Part shown: positions 1 through 8,755 of the stretch, piece after piece
How the letters are laid out: the number at the start of each line of letters is the position of its first letter
How positions within the stretch are numbered: the first letter of the stretch is position 1
From: Actinomycetes bacterium
GTDB taxonomy: Bacteria > Actinomycetota > Acidimicrobiia > UBA5794
Length of the DNA: 14,266 nucleotides
Direction: 5' to 3'
Assembly (NCBI GenBank): GCA_030598305.1
Contig: JAUVQC010000008.1
Coordinates: 1 to 14,266, forward strand
Made by a program: the position numbers and the translations under genes
The notes under the pieces: model-generated
The model's database searches: none
Told to the model about the DNA's origin: nothing
The model's input: only the letters and a program-made list of their open reading frames with translations

Positions 1-3000
1 GACACCGGGCAGCTCGGTCCCGGCGAGACCCTCGCCGTTGACCTCGTGGATGGGTCGATCGCCTTCTCCGATGAGGTGAAGGCCAAGCTTGCGAGCCATC
101 GGCCGTATGGGAATTGGATCACCACCCAGACGTCGTACGTTCGGGACCCGTTTGACGACCTCCAGGATGTGCGGTTCGACGCCGACGCGCTGGCGCGCGT
201 CTTCGGTTACACGGCCGAGGAACGGAGGCTTCTTCTCCAACAGATGACCGAAGGCAGGGAGCCGATTCTCTCGATGGGCCATGACACGGGCCTCGCTGCC
301 CTTTCTGAGTTTCCCCAGCGGATGACGAGATACTTCCATCAGGCGTTCGCACAGGTGACGAACCCACCGATGGACCCGATCCGCGAGAAGCTGGTGATGT
401 CCCTGCGGACCTACGTCGGCCGCCACGGGTCGCTGCTCGAAGAGACTCCCCAACAGGCGCACATGATGGAGCTGACGTCTCCCGTGCTCTCGGATGCAGA
501 TGTTGAGGAGCTCAGAACATCAGACGATCCGTCCTTCAGGTCCGAGTGGTTCGACGTCCTTTTCGACCCAGCCGGTGGACAGACAGGCATGGTGGCTGCC
601 GTCAAAGAGATTTGCGCTGAGGTTGAAGCAGCGGTGCGGGAGGGCGCGACGATCGTCATGTTATCCGACCGCTCCACTGATGAACGAAATGCTCCCATCC
701 CGATAGCGCTCGCTGTCAGCGCGGTCCACCACCATCTGATCGATGTTGGGCTACGGCTGCATGCTTCGATCATCGCCGTGTCAGGCGAGCCGCGCGATGC
801 CCACGACCTTGCGTGCCTCATCGGCTTCGGTGCCGCAGCCGTGAACCCGTACCTCGCCATCGAACAGGTCCGCGCGATGGCGGTTGCCGATGACCTACCG
901 CTGGGCGCTGTCGAGGCCCAGGAGAACTACCGCACGAGCCTCGAGAATGGGTTGTTGAAGATCATGTCAAAGATGGGCATCTGCACGGTCAAGTCGTACC
1001 GGTCCTCGGAGTTGTTCGAGGCCATCGGGCTCGATGATGAGGTAACCGAGCTTTCTTTCCGCTTCACCCAGCGGCGTATCGGTGGTGTCGGTTTCGACAG
1101 GATCACTGCAGACGTCATCGAGCGTCATCGACGCTACGGAAGTGGTGCCGAGGAGATCGAGGGTTACTACAAGCACCGCAGGGGCGGTGTTCCACACATC
1201 GCAGCGCCGCGTGCCGTACTCGCGCTCCAGAAGGCTGTGCGATCCGGTGACATGGACCTGTACGACCGGTACATCGAGCTTGTCCAAGAGGCTCGCCCTG
1301 TCATGGAACTCCGGGACCTCCTGTCGGTCAATCCGGTTCGAGATGCGATTGCGATCAATGAGGTCGAGCCCGTCGAGCGGATCATGCGTCGCTTTGTCAC
1401 TGCAGCGATGTCGATCGGTGCGCTGTCGCGTGAGGTCCACGAGACATTGGCCGAGGCGATGAACCATATCGGGGGGATGTCGAACTCCGGTGAGGGTGGC
1501 GAGGATGCAAGCCGATTCGGTACGAAGCTCAACTCACAGATCAAACAGATCGCCAGCGGTCGTTTTGGTGTCACTCCCGGCTATCTCGCATCGGCCGAGG
1601 AATTCCAGATCAAGATGGCCCAAGGCTCCAAACCGGGCGAAGGCGGCCAACTTCCAGGGCACAAGGTGACTGCCGAAATCGCCCACTTGCGACATACCGA
1701 GCCCGGAGTCACGCTCATCTCGCCGCCGCCGCACCACGACATCTATTCAATCGAGGATCTGGCGCAGTTGATATACGATCTCAAGACCTTCAAGCCCCTC
1801 GCACGGGTATCGGTCAAGCTCGTGTCCGGGCCCGGCGTCGGCACCATCGCGGTCGGAGTGGCAAAAGCCTCCGCTGACGCCATCACGATTTCAGGCAACG
1901 CAGGTGGGACCGGTGCATCTCCGATCGTGTCGATGAAGCACGCAGGCTCTCCGTGGGAGATCGGGCTCGCCGAGGCCCATCAGTCGCTCGTTGCCAACGG
2001 ACTGCGTTCATCCGTGTTGGTCGAGACCGATGGTGGGCTCCGGACAGGCAAGGACGTGATCGTCGCCGCGCTGCTCGGAGCCGACCGATACGGATTCGGC
2101 ACCCTCCCTCTCCTTGCGCTTGGATGCAAGATGGTCAGGCAGTGCCACGAGAACACGTGTCCGGTGGGTATTGCGACACAACGTGAGGACTTGCGGGCCA
2201 AGTACACCGGTTCGGTCGAGCAGGTCATCGAGCTCTTCTCTCTGCTTGCCTTTGATGTCCGCCGAATACTCGCGGGCATGGGTGCGAGGACCCTCGATGA
2301 GATCATCGGAAGGGGGGACCTGCTCACGTCGAGCGACGGTGGCGTCGGCAGCGACCTCGAACGGCTTCTCGTGCGAGCGGACTTCGGCCAGGATCGGAGC
2401 TTCCGGCGCGTGGCGCGATCGCCGCTCGGTGAGCAGCTCGCGGAGGCAGGACGAGTTGTCTTGCGTGGTGACGGCCCGGTGTCCGTCGCCCTTCCGATCG
2501 CGAACACCGATCGTTCCGTCGGTACGCGCCTCTCTGGCGAGGTCGCTGACATCAACGGGGACGCCGGACTGGACCGCGGACAGCTCAAGATCAGGTTGTC
2601 GGGCACCGCGGGACAGTCGTTCGGCGCGTTCCTTGCGAAGGGCATAGACATCGATCTCGACGGAGTGGGGAATGACTACGTCGGCAAGGGCATGGGCGGC
2701 GGGTCGATCGCCATCCGTCCATTCACACAATCGACGTCCGTGCCCCAGGGGGCCGGCAACGCGTGTCTGTACGGTGCAACGGGTGGTGAGCTGTTCATTG
2801 CAGGAGCCGTCGGGCAACGTTTCGCTGTGAGGAACTCAGGTGCCACCGCGGTTGTCGAAGGGACATCGGATCACCCCTGTGAATACATGACAGGTGGACG
2901 GGTCGTCTCACTTGGTCCCGTCGGGCGCAATATCGCTGCGGGTATGACCGGTGGAGTGTTGTTCCTCCACGATGTCGATATGTCGGTCAAGGCGCACATC

Positions 3001-3237
3001 TCAGACTCGGCGCCCGCTCCCAGGAGGCTCGACCCCGACGACGCGGTGGAGCTGTACTCGATCATCGAAACCCATGTTGCCCGCACCGGCAGCCAACGAG
3101 GCACCCGACTTCTCGCCGATTGGGAGACCGCCCTGAAGTCATTCTGGGTCCTCCGCCCTGGTCCGCCAGGCGGCGACAGAAGATCCGCGACAGGCGACCA
3201 GCGACAAGAATCAGAAGCCGCTCGTCGCCTGTCGTAG
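1..3237 (+). CDS. gltB: Glutamate synthase large subunit, 5'-truncated by window edge
   Basis: Large (alpha) subunit of glutamate synthase, which transfers the glutamine amide nitrogen to 2-oxoglutarate to make two glutamates in cytoplasmic ammonium assimilation. The reading frame is already open at base 1, so the GTG at 46 is internal. About 400 N-terminal residues, the glutaminase domain with its catalytic Cys, lie outside the window. Visible, numbered from base 1, are the central domain, the FMN/2-oxoglutarate synthase domain (SGEGGED near residue 496, GNAGGTGASP at 632-641), the [3Fe-4S] cysteines C709, C715 and C720 in C-x5-C-x4-C spacing, and the C-terminal GXGXG beta-helix (about 820-1030, with GKGMGGG near 895). 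Family length is about 1500 residues, and 1078 are seen here. The last 25 or so residues (GPPGGDRRSATGDQ onward) do not look like the usual GltB tail, and their DNA contains an 11-bp inverted repeat. The small subunit gltD is not in view. Confidence 0.97.
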   Translation, partial: DTGQLGPGETLAVDLVDGSIAFSDEVKAKLASHRPYGNWITTQTSYVRDPFDDLQDVRFDADALARVFGYTAEERRLLLQQMTEGREPILSMGHDTGLAALSEFPQRMTRYFHQAFAQVTNPPMDPIREKLVMSLRTYVGRHGSLLEETPQQAHMMELTSPVLSDADVEELRTSDDPSFRSEWFDVLFDPAGGQTGMVAAVKEICAEVEAAVREGATIVMLSDRSTDERNAPIPIALAVSAVHHHLIDVGLRLHASIIAVSGEPRDAHDLACLIGFGAAAVNPYLAIEQVRAMAVADDLPLGAVEAQENYRTSLENGLLKIMSKMGICTVKSYRSSELFEAIGLDDEVTELSFRFTQRRIGGVGFDRITADVIERHRRYGSGAEEIEGYYKHRRGGVPHIAAPRAVLALQKAVRSGDMDLYDRYIELVQEARPVMELRDLLSVNPVRDAIAINEVEPVERIMRRFVTAAMSIGALSREVHETLAEAMNHIGGMSNSGEGGEDASRFGTKLNSQIKQIASGRFGVTPGYLASAEEFQIKMAQGSKPGEGGQLPGHKVTAEIAHLRHTEPGVTLISPPPHHDIYSIEDLAQLIYDLKTFKPLARVSVKLVSGPGVGTIAVGVAKASADAITISGNAGGTGASPIVSMKHAGSPWEIGLAEAHQSLVANGLRSSVLVETDGGLRTGKDVIVAALLGADRYGFGTLPLLALGCKMVRQCHENTCPVGIATQREDLRAKYTGSVEQVIELFSLLAFDVRRILAGMGARTLDEIIGRGDLLTSSDGGVGSDLERLLVRADFGQDRSFRRVARSPLGEQLAEAGRVVLRGDGPVSVALPIANTDRSVGTRLSGEVADINGDAGLDRGQLKIRLSGTAGQSFGAFLAKGIDIDLDGVGNDYVGKGMGGGSIAIRPFTQSTSVPQGAGNACLYGATGGELFIAGAVGQRFAVRNSGATAVVEGTSDHPCEYMTGGRVVSLGPVGRNIAAGMTGGVLFLHDVDMSVKAHISDSAPAPRRLDPDDAVELYSIIETHVARTGSQRGTRLLADWETALKSFWVLRPGPPGGDRRSATGDQRQESEAARRLS
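3188..3234. repeat. 11-bp perfect inverted repeat inside the end of gltB
   Basis: CGACAGGCGAC (3188-3198) is exactly complementary to GTCGCCTGTCG (3224-3234), with a 25-base loop. The repeat encodes the last residues of GltB and ends at the stop codon. The GCGACA motif also recurs nearby, at about 3172, 3187 and 3201. The tail could be a small inserted palindromic element or an RNA hairpin at the mRNA end. It is the first of three hairpins in a row. Confidence 0.6.
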
Positions 3238-3252
3238 GACATTTGGCAAAAG

Positions 3253-3280
3253 GCCGTGGAACACTTTCGTGTTCCACGGC
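3253..3280 (+). terminator. Probable terminator hairpin after gltB
   Basis: GCCGTGGAACAC (3253-3264) and GTGTTCCACGGC (3269-3280) form a perfect 12-bp stem closed by the tetraloop TTTC. It starts 16 bases after the gltB stop codon. The downstream tract (GTTCTCC) is poor in T, so this is a strong hairpin with a weak U-tail, as is common in high-GC actinomycetes. It may act as a terminator or as an mRNA 3'-end stabiliser. Transcription off the minus strand would form the same hairpin, but no minus-strand gene ends here. Confidence 0.7.
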
Positions 3281-3297
3281 GTTCTCCTAGTACGAGT

Positions 3298-3362
3298 TGT
3301 GGCTCGTCCCGGATGGCCCGGTCTTCCCCCACTCCCACTCGCCGCCATCCGGGCGAGCCACA
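3298..3362. repeat. Long imperfect stem-loop with C-rich loop
   Basis: GTGGCTCG (3299-3306) pairs with CGAGCCAC (3354-3361), and CCCGGATGGC (3308-3317) pairs with GCCATCCGGG (3344-3353). T3307 is a single bulge, and a further T-A pair (3298/3362) closes the base. The result is an 18-19 bp stem around a 26-base pyrimidine-rich loop (3318-3343) that includes a run of five C. It lies between the gltB terminator and the sufB promoter and encodes no recognisable protein. It could be a second terminator, a small structured RNA or a mobile palindromic repeat. The sequence alone does not decide between these. Confidence 0.6.
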
Positions 3363-3392
3363 CCACGTATCCGGAATCTTCGGCGCTACTTC

Positions 3393-3401
3393 TGATATGA
3401 T
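3393..3401 (+). promoter_or_regulatory. Extended -10 promoter of sufB
   Basis: TG-A-TATGAT at 3393-3401 fits an extended -10 (TGnTATAAT) with one mismatch. There is no recognisable -35 hexamer at the usual distance, as expected for extended -10 promoters. Transcription would start near 3407-3410, leaving a leader of about 65 bases before the sufB ATG. A GGAATC/GATTCC pair (3373-3378 and 3399-3404) flanks the element symmetrically and may be coincidental or an operator half-site pair. Confidence 0.5.
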
Positions 3402-3409
3402 TCCCCTAA

Positions 3410-3452
3410 GCCCATAGTGTTTAAAGCCCAAAGTGTTACTGGGCCATAGTGG
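3410..3452 (+). promoter_or_regulatory. Three 16-bp-period repeats upstream of sufB, candidate operator
   Basis: CATAGTG at 3413-3419, CAAAGTG at 3429-3435 and CATAGTG at 3445-3451 recur with a spacing of exactly 16 bases. The first two copies extend to GCCCAWAGTGTT. The array starts just after the predicted transcription start and ends 12 bases before the Shine-Dalgarno sequence, which is a good position for a repressor site. SUF operons of actinomycetes are usually repressed by an Fe-S regulator (SufR), but no such gene is present in this window. The binding protein is unknown. Confidence 0.5.
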
Positions 3453-3474
3453 AATCGCCCGACAGGAGCCCAAC

Positions 3475-4878
<1,404 letters not shown>

Positions 4879-4897
4879 CGGATTACTCTCGTTTGCC

Positions 4898-5557
4898 ATG
4901 AGGATCCGGATAGCTGACTGCACCGTACGTTACGAAGGTCGTCTCAACGCGCACCTACCATGGGCTACGCGCCTGATCATGGTGAAAGCTGATGGATGCG
5001 TTGCCGTCCATGCTGATGGGGGCGCGTACAAGCCCCTCAACTGGATGAACTCACCCAATACGCTCACCGAGGACGAGGATGTCTGGACGGTGATCAACCC
5101 GAAGGGTGAGAAGCTCATCATCGAGTTCGGCGAGGTCTTCTTCGAGACTGCACGCGACCTTGGTGAGGATCCGGGTCTTGTCAAGGACGGTGTCGAACTC
5201 GAGCTCCAACGTCTGCTGGCTGAGACTCCCGATTTCATCGAGGAGGGTTTGTCGTTGATCCGTAGGGAGTTCCCGACACCGATCGGTCCGGTTGACCTGT
5301 TGTGCAGGGACAGCTCGGGCGAGACGGTTGCCGTGGAGATCAAGCGGCGTGGCGAGATCGATGGTGTCGAGCAACTCACGAGGTACCTCGAGTTCCTCAA
5401 TCGTGATACCCGCCTCGCTCCCGTCCGGGGCATCTTCGTCGCGCAGGTGATCAAGCCCCAGGCGAAACTCCTGGCCGGAGACCGGGACATCGCTTGTGTA
5501 GAGGTCGACTACGACGAACTCAGAGGCGCGGACACAGACTTTCTACGCCTCTTCTGA
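4898..5557 (+). CDS. nucS: Mismatch-specific endonuclease NucS/EndoMS
   Basis: 219-residue homolog of NucS (EndoMS), the mismatch-cleaving nuclease that provides non-canonical mismatch repair in archaea and in actinomycetes lacking MutS/MutL. The N-terminal DNA-binding and dimerisation part (about 1-110) begins with the typical [16 protein letters not shown]. The C-terminal RecB-like nuclease domain carries D133 (GPVDLL), E147-x-K149 (VEIKR) and Q159 (EQLTRY). The protein ends in LRLF, resembling the short C-terminal motif reported to bind the beta sliding clamp in actinobacterial EndoMS. The gene starts 19 bases after sufB with no clear Shine-Dalgarno sequence, so co-transcription with sufB is plausible. 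The ATG at 4898 fits the family N-terminus. This is an unusual neighbour for a suf gene, since NucS itself needs no Fe-S cluster. Confidence 0.95.
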   Translation: MRIRIADCTVRYEGRLNAHLPWATRLIMVKADGCVAVHADGGAYKPLNWMNSPNTLTEDEDVWTVINPKGEKLIIEFGEVFFETARDLGEDPGLVKDGVELELQRLLAETPDFIEEGLSLIRREFPTPIGPVDLLCRDSSGETVAVEIKRRGEIDGVEQLTRYLEFLNRDTRLAPVRGIFVAQVIKPQAKLLAGDRDIACVEVDYDELRGADTDFLRLF

Positions 5558-5588
5558 CTTCCGCGAGCGGCGAGTTCCGGCCTCCGCT

Positions 5589-6518
5589 TCAGAGCAGACT
5601 CTGCAGGTCGTACATGGTCGAGGGATGGCGTAGTTTGCCGAGGGCCCTCGTCTCTATCTGACGGACCCGCTCCCGTGTGATGCCAAGGTGTGAGCCGACG
5701 TCCGAAAGCGTCCGTGGCGGGCTTGCGTCGAGTCCGTAGCGCAGTACGAGCACTGTCTGTTCACGATTGTCGAGTGTGCCGAGTGCACGCAGCAACTCCT
5801 CGCGCCTAGCAGCCTCGGCAACGGTGGCGAACGGGTCCTCAGCGTCGCCGTCCTCAACGAAGTCACTCAGCTCGGCATCCCCATCGTCGCCTACCGGTCG
5901 GTCCAAGCTGACGGTATCGCTTGGCGCATTCAGTGCGACGATGATCTTCACCTCGTCGAGTCCGCTTACCTCGGCGATCTCGCTGATCGTAGGAGTCCTT
6001 CTGAGTCGTTCACGTAGTGAGAGTTCGGACTCCTGAACCGTGCGCACGATGTCGACCATGTGCACCGGGAGTCGGATCGTGCGCCCGTGATTTCCGAGGC
6101 CTCGCGTGATGGCCTGCCTGATCCACCATGTCGCGTACGTCGAAAACTTGAATCCCTTGCGCCAATCGAACTTCTCGACGGCGCGAATCAATCCGAGGTT
6201 GCCTTCCTGGATGAGGTCGAGTAGGTCGAGGCCACGGCCGGTGTACCGCTTGGCGATGGAGATCACGAGACGCAGGTTGCAGCGGATGAACTGTCGTTTC
6301 GCGTGGTCGGCCTGTCGCACGTAGCGAACGAGTACGACCCGCTCCTCGGTGGCGATGTCGGCATCACCGGCGAGTTCCTGCTCTGCCTTCTGACCACGTT
6401 CGATTACACGAGCGAGTCGAACCTCGTCCTCTGCCGTGAGGAGGTCGTGCGTCGATACCGACTCGAGGTACAGACCGATCGCGTCCGCAACGGTGGATTC
6501 CCTTGTGGCGCCCGCCAT
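5589..6518 (-). CDS. RNA polymerase sigma-70 family factor, group 2-like
   Basis: 309-residue sigma factor without region 1.1. Region 1.2 covers about 10-45 and region 2 about 70-150, with NLRLVISIAKRYTGRGLDLLDLIQEGN and the -10 recognition segment around KFSTYATWWIRQAI. Region 3 follows, then the region 4 helix-turn-helix (about 268-297, TLSDVGSHLGITRERVRQIE). The segment ITRGLGNHGRTIRLPVHMVD and the C-terminus KLRHPSTMYDLQSLL differ from housekeeping sigma factors, which favours a group 2 (SigB/HrdA-like) alternative factor; this is inference. The ATG at 6518 is preferred because GGGGGG lies 4 bases upstream. An in-frame ATG at 6533 has weaker support. The gene is convergent with nucS (31-base gap, no clear terminator) and divergent from the lipoprotein gene. 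Confidence 0.92.
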   Translation of the reverse strand: MAGATRESTVADAIGLYLESVSTHDLLTAEDEVRLARVIERGQKAEQELAGDADIATEERVVLVRYVRQADHAKRQFIRCNLRLVISIAKRYTGRGLDLLDLIQEGNLGLIRAVEKFDWRKGFKFSTYATWWIRQAITRGLGNHGRTIRLPVHMVDIVRTVQESELSLRERLRRTPTISEIAEVSGLDEVKIIVALNAPSDTVSLDRPVGDDGDAELSDFVEDGDAEDPFATVAEAARREELLRALGTLDNREQTVLVLRYGLDASPPRTLSDVGSHLGITRERVRQIETRALGKLRHPSTMYDLQSLL

Positions 6519-6565
6519 ATAACCCCCCGTCATTGGCACACCGCAACATGATTCCAGCTGTCCGG

Positions 6566-6594
6566 AAGTTATCACCGCTCGACCAGTTCGGCAA
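6566..6594 (-). promoter_or_regulatory. Predicted promoter of the sigma factor gene
   Basis: On the minus strand TTGCCG (6594-6589) and TAACTT (6571-6566) are separated by exactly 17 bases, a fair match to a sigma-70 -35/-10 pair. Transcription would begin near 6559, giving a leader of about 40 bases before the ATG at 6518. Confidence 0.45.
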
Positions 6595-6601
6595 GAGAGT
6601 T

Positions 6602-6618
6602 GTACCCTTTCTGGGTAC
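6602..6618. promoter_or_regulatory. Inverted repeat GTACCC-N5-GGGTAC, candidate operator
   Basis: GTACCC (6602-6607) and GGGTAC (6613-6618) form a perfect 6-bp dyad with the spacer TTTCT. It lies between the sigma factor promoter and the lipoprotein start, overlapping the place where a -35 for the lipoprotein would be (TTGTAC, 6600-6605, with a poor TATTGA at 6625-6630). The form suits a dimeric repressor. A short RNA hairpin is less likely, since the lipoprotein transcript probably starts downstream of it. Confidence 0.4.
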
Positions 6619-6641
6619 GTCCCCTATTGACTGTTGATCCA

Positions 6642-8138
6642 ATGAACCGTCGGCTTCTATCCGCGCTTGCCCTCATGGCACTGGTTGTGTCTTCGTGCAC
6701 GGCAAGCGCCGGTGTGCAGCCAGGGGAGGCGGTTATCCCCCCACAACTCGGTGATCCGACGTTCGAGGTCGTGGTTCTCGCGGCAGACGATCTGGGGACG
6801 CTCGATGCGGCGGTCACGGTCGACGGCGACTCTCTCGCGAGCGTCGGCGGAGAACTGACACCCATTGTCTGGCTGAAGGCGCCGATGGAAGTGACCGCCA
6901 CAGCCGACGGATTTCAGCCATTCACGTTCGTTGTCGAGGATTTCCCTGAGGCGGCACGCATCGAGGTTCGGCTCGAACCTGTTGTTCTCCAGGGGAGGAT
7001 CACCTCCAGGACCGGGCGACCGTTGCCCGGCGTACGCGTGACGCTCGGATCTGCGATCGACCAGACGGACAACGAGGGAAGATACTCGCTCGAGCGGGCG
7101 AAACCCGGTCAGATCGAACTCGCCAGGCCGGCGTGGGATCCGGTTGCATACTCGTGGGACGGAAGCTTCGTTCAGTACGACATGTCCATGTCCCCGACCG
7201 TGATCAAGGCGATACGGATTTCACCCGAGGACCTGCTCGACTCACAGAGATGGCAATCCCTGCTGTCACTCGCTGATGCAACAGGTGTAAACGGCATCGT
7301 CGTCGATCTCAAGACTGAGGATGGTTCCGTGGTGTACCGGTCCGAGAACCCGACGTCGAACTCGATCGGTGCCGTGAGCAGCTACTTCGAGCTCGCGGAT
7401 GTGGTCGAAGCGGCCAGAGCCCATGATCTGTACCTGATCGGGCGCATCGGCGTGTTCCAGGACAACTTCCTCACAGCAGATCAACCCGAGCATGCGGTGC
7501 TCGACGAGAACGGATCACTCTGGCGATCGCGCAACGGTTTTGCATGGCTCGATCCCTCCGACCCTGCATCCTTCGAATATGCGATCGATCTCGCGGAAGA
7601 GGCCCGTTTGGCCGGATTCGATGAGATCCAGTTCGACTACGTGTCTTATCCGTTGGGTGGCGACCTGTCGACTGCAAGGTTCGATGGTGACTACAACCAG
7701 GAGGTCCGTGTGGCCTCGATCAACGCATTCCTCACGAGGGCGTACTCGGTCCTGCATCCGATGGGGAGCGCCGTGTCCGCAACGCTGCTCGGCATTGTTC
7801 TCGAGTCGGATGATGACGAAGGTGTCGGTCAGAATCCCGGCTCGATGTCACGTATCGTTGATGTGCTCGCACCAACGCTGTACACGACGAACTACCGGAC
7901 AGGATGGAAGAACTTCGAGGATCCCAACGAACACGCGGTTGAGATCGTCGAAAGCGCCCTTCGGGCGGGGAGCAAGAAACTCGATGGCTACGGATACCTC
8001 AGGCCCTGGCTACAGACGTGGACGATCTCAAAGCTGGATCAGCGGGCAGTGCAGTCCGCGGTCAGCGAAACGGACATGGGCTGGATGCTCTGGTCGAACT
8101 CGGCCAACTACTCGAAGAACGCTCTACCGCCGCGCTAG
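6642..8138 (+). CDS. Lipoprotein with carboxypeptidase-regulatory-like and DUF4015 GH-like domains
   Basis: 498-residue predicted lipoprotein. MNRRLLSALALMALVVSSC is a lipoprotein signal with the lipid-accepting Cys at 19, so the protein should be anchored outside the cytoplasmic membrane. An N-terminal beta-rich stretch (about 35-113) precedes a carboxypeptidase-regulatory-like beta-sandwich (about 114-176, LQGRITSRTGRPLPGVRVTL, then DNEGRYSL). The C-terminal half (about 200-495) matches the DUF4015 family, a predicted glycoside-hydrolase-like TIM barrel, with acidic residues in FDEIQFDYVSYP at 326-337. The substrate is unknown, and a cell-wall or exopolysaccharide glycan is a guess. The ATG at 6642 is chosen because it starts the signal peptide. 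No Shine-Dalgarno sequence precedes it, so the mRNA may be leaderless. Its stop codon overlaps the stop codon of the opposing M23 peptidase gene. Confidence 0.85.
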   Translation: MNRRLLSALALMALVVSSCTASAGVQPGEAVIPPQLGDPTFEVVVLAADDLGTLDAAVTVDGDSLASVGGELTPIVWLKAPMEVTATADGFQPFTFVVEDFPEAARIEVRLEPVVLQGRITSRTGRPLPGVRVTLGSAIDQTDNEGRYSLERAKPGQIELARPAWDPVAYSWDGSFVQYDMSMSPTVIKAIRISPEDLLDSQRWQSLLSLADATGVNGIVVDLKTEDGSVVYRSENPTSNSIGAVSSYFELADVVEAARAHDLYLIGRIGVFQDNFLTADQPEHAVLDENGSLWRSRNGFAWLDPSDPASFEYAIDLAEEARLAGFDEIQFDYVSYPLGGDLSTARFDGDYNQEVRVASINAFLTRAYSVLHPMGSAVSATLLGIVLESDDDEGVGQNPGSMSRIVDVLAPTLYTTNYRTGWKNFEDPNEHAVEIVESALRAGSKKLDGYGYLRPWLQTWTISKLDQRAVQSAVSETDMGWMLWSNSANYSKNALPPR

Positions 8139-8740
8139 AGCGGGCGGTCTGTTGTTGCGAGCCGCTGCTCGCGCTCAAGGACCTCGGTCAGGAAGTGGTA
8201 TGGATTCACCTTGCGGCCCTCGTACTTGACCTCGAAGTGTGTGTGGGGGATGGTTCCCTCGGCGTTCCCCGAATCACCGACGTACCCGATCACCTGGCCA
8301 GCGGTGACCTCATCACCCTCCATGAGCGTTGGATAGAAGGCGGTCCAGGTCCCTCCGTCACCGTCGTCGGTGCCGTAGTTGTCATTGTTGAGATGCATAT
8401 AGGTGGTCGCCCAGCCGTGGCCGTGGTCGATGCGGATGTAGTAGCCAGACAGTCGGCTCCTGCCCATGCCGGTGATCGTGCCATCGGCTGGTGCGAGCAC
8501 CTCGGTGCCGCGCGGGCTGATGATGTCGGTGCCTTGATGGCGACGACCCCCGGAGCGTCGGTTGCCCCACGAGTTGGAGAAGCCGACCTGTGTCGTGTCC
8601 TGGGGGAACACGGTGAGTACGAATGCGGATGACTCGTCTTGTGCGTGTGCGTGTGCCGGGCTTGTCGCCCAGGTCCCGGTTGTGAGAGCGATCGCTGTGA
8701 TGGCGACCGCGGATGACGCGCGGAGCATTGCTCGGTGCAT
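8135..8740 (-). CDS. Secreted M23 family (LytM-like) metallopeptidase
   Basis: 201-residue zinc endopeptidase of the M23/LytM fold, a family that cuts peptide cross-links in peptidoglycan or activates amidases. A signal peptide (about 1-33) with a probable cut after AHA at 31-33 predicts export. The metal ligands are H68-x3-D72 (RHQGTD) and H168 in H166-T-H168 (HTHFEV), and YMHL supplies the conserved catalytic His at 116. All key residues are present, so it should be active. The domain fills nearly the whole mature protein, with no SH3 or LysM targeting module. The ATG at 8740 is preferred because GGAGGT (8755-8750) lies 9 bases upstream. An upstream in-frame start at 8803 would spoil the signal peptide. 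The gene is divergent from sufD and convergent with the lipoprotein gene. Confidence 0.92.
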   Translation of the reverse strand: MHRAMLRASSAVAITAIALTTGTWATSPAHAHAQDESSAFVLTVFPQDTTQVGFSNSWGNRRSGGRRHQGTDIISPRGTEVLAPADGTITGMGRSRLSGYYIRIDHGHGWATTYMHLNNDNYGTDDGDGGTWTAFYPTLMEGDEVTAGQVIGYVGDSGNAEGTIPHTHFEVKYEGRKVNPYHFLTEVLEREQRLATTDRPL

Positions 8741-8755
8741 GGGTTTCTGACCTCC

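Noticed and set aside
3433..3474. Upstream GTG start for sufB
   Set aside because: It lies inside the 16-bp repeat array and has no ribosome binding site. The ATG at 3475 has AGGAG six bases before it and fits the family.
5558..5588. Terminator between nucS and the sigma factor gene
   Set aside because: Only a 4-bp CCGC/GCGG pair with a two-base loop is present, with no T tract on either strand.
5589..6518. Housekeeping sigma factor (RpoD/SigA)
   Set aside because: It lacks region 1.1, and its region 2.4 to 3.0 and C-terminal end differ from primary sigma factors, so a group 2 factor is more likely. A phylogeny would settle this.
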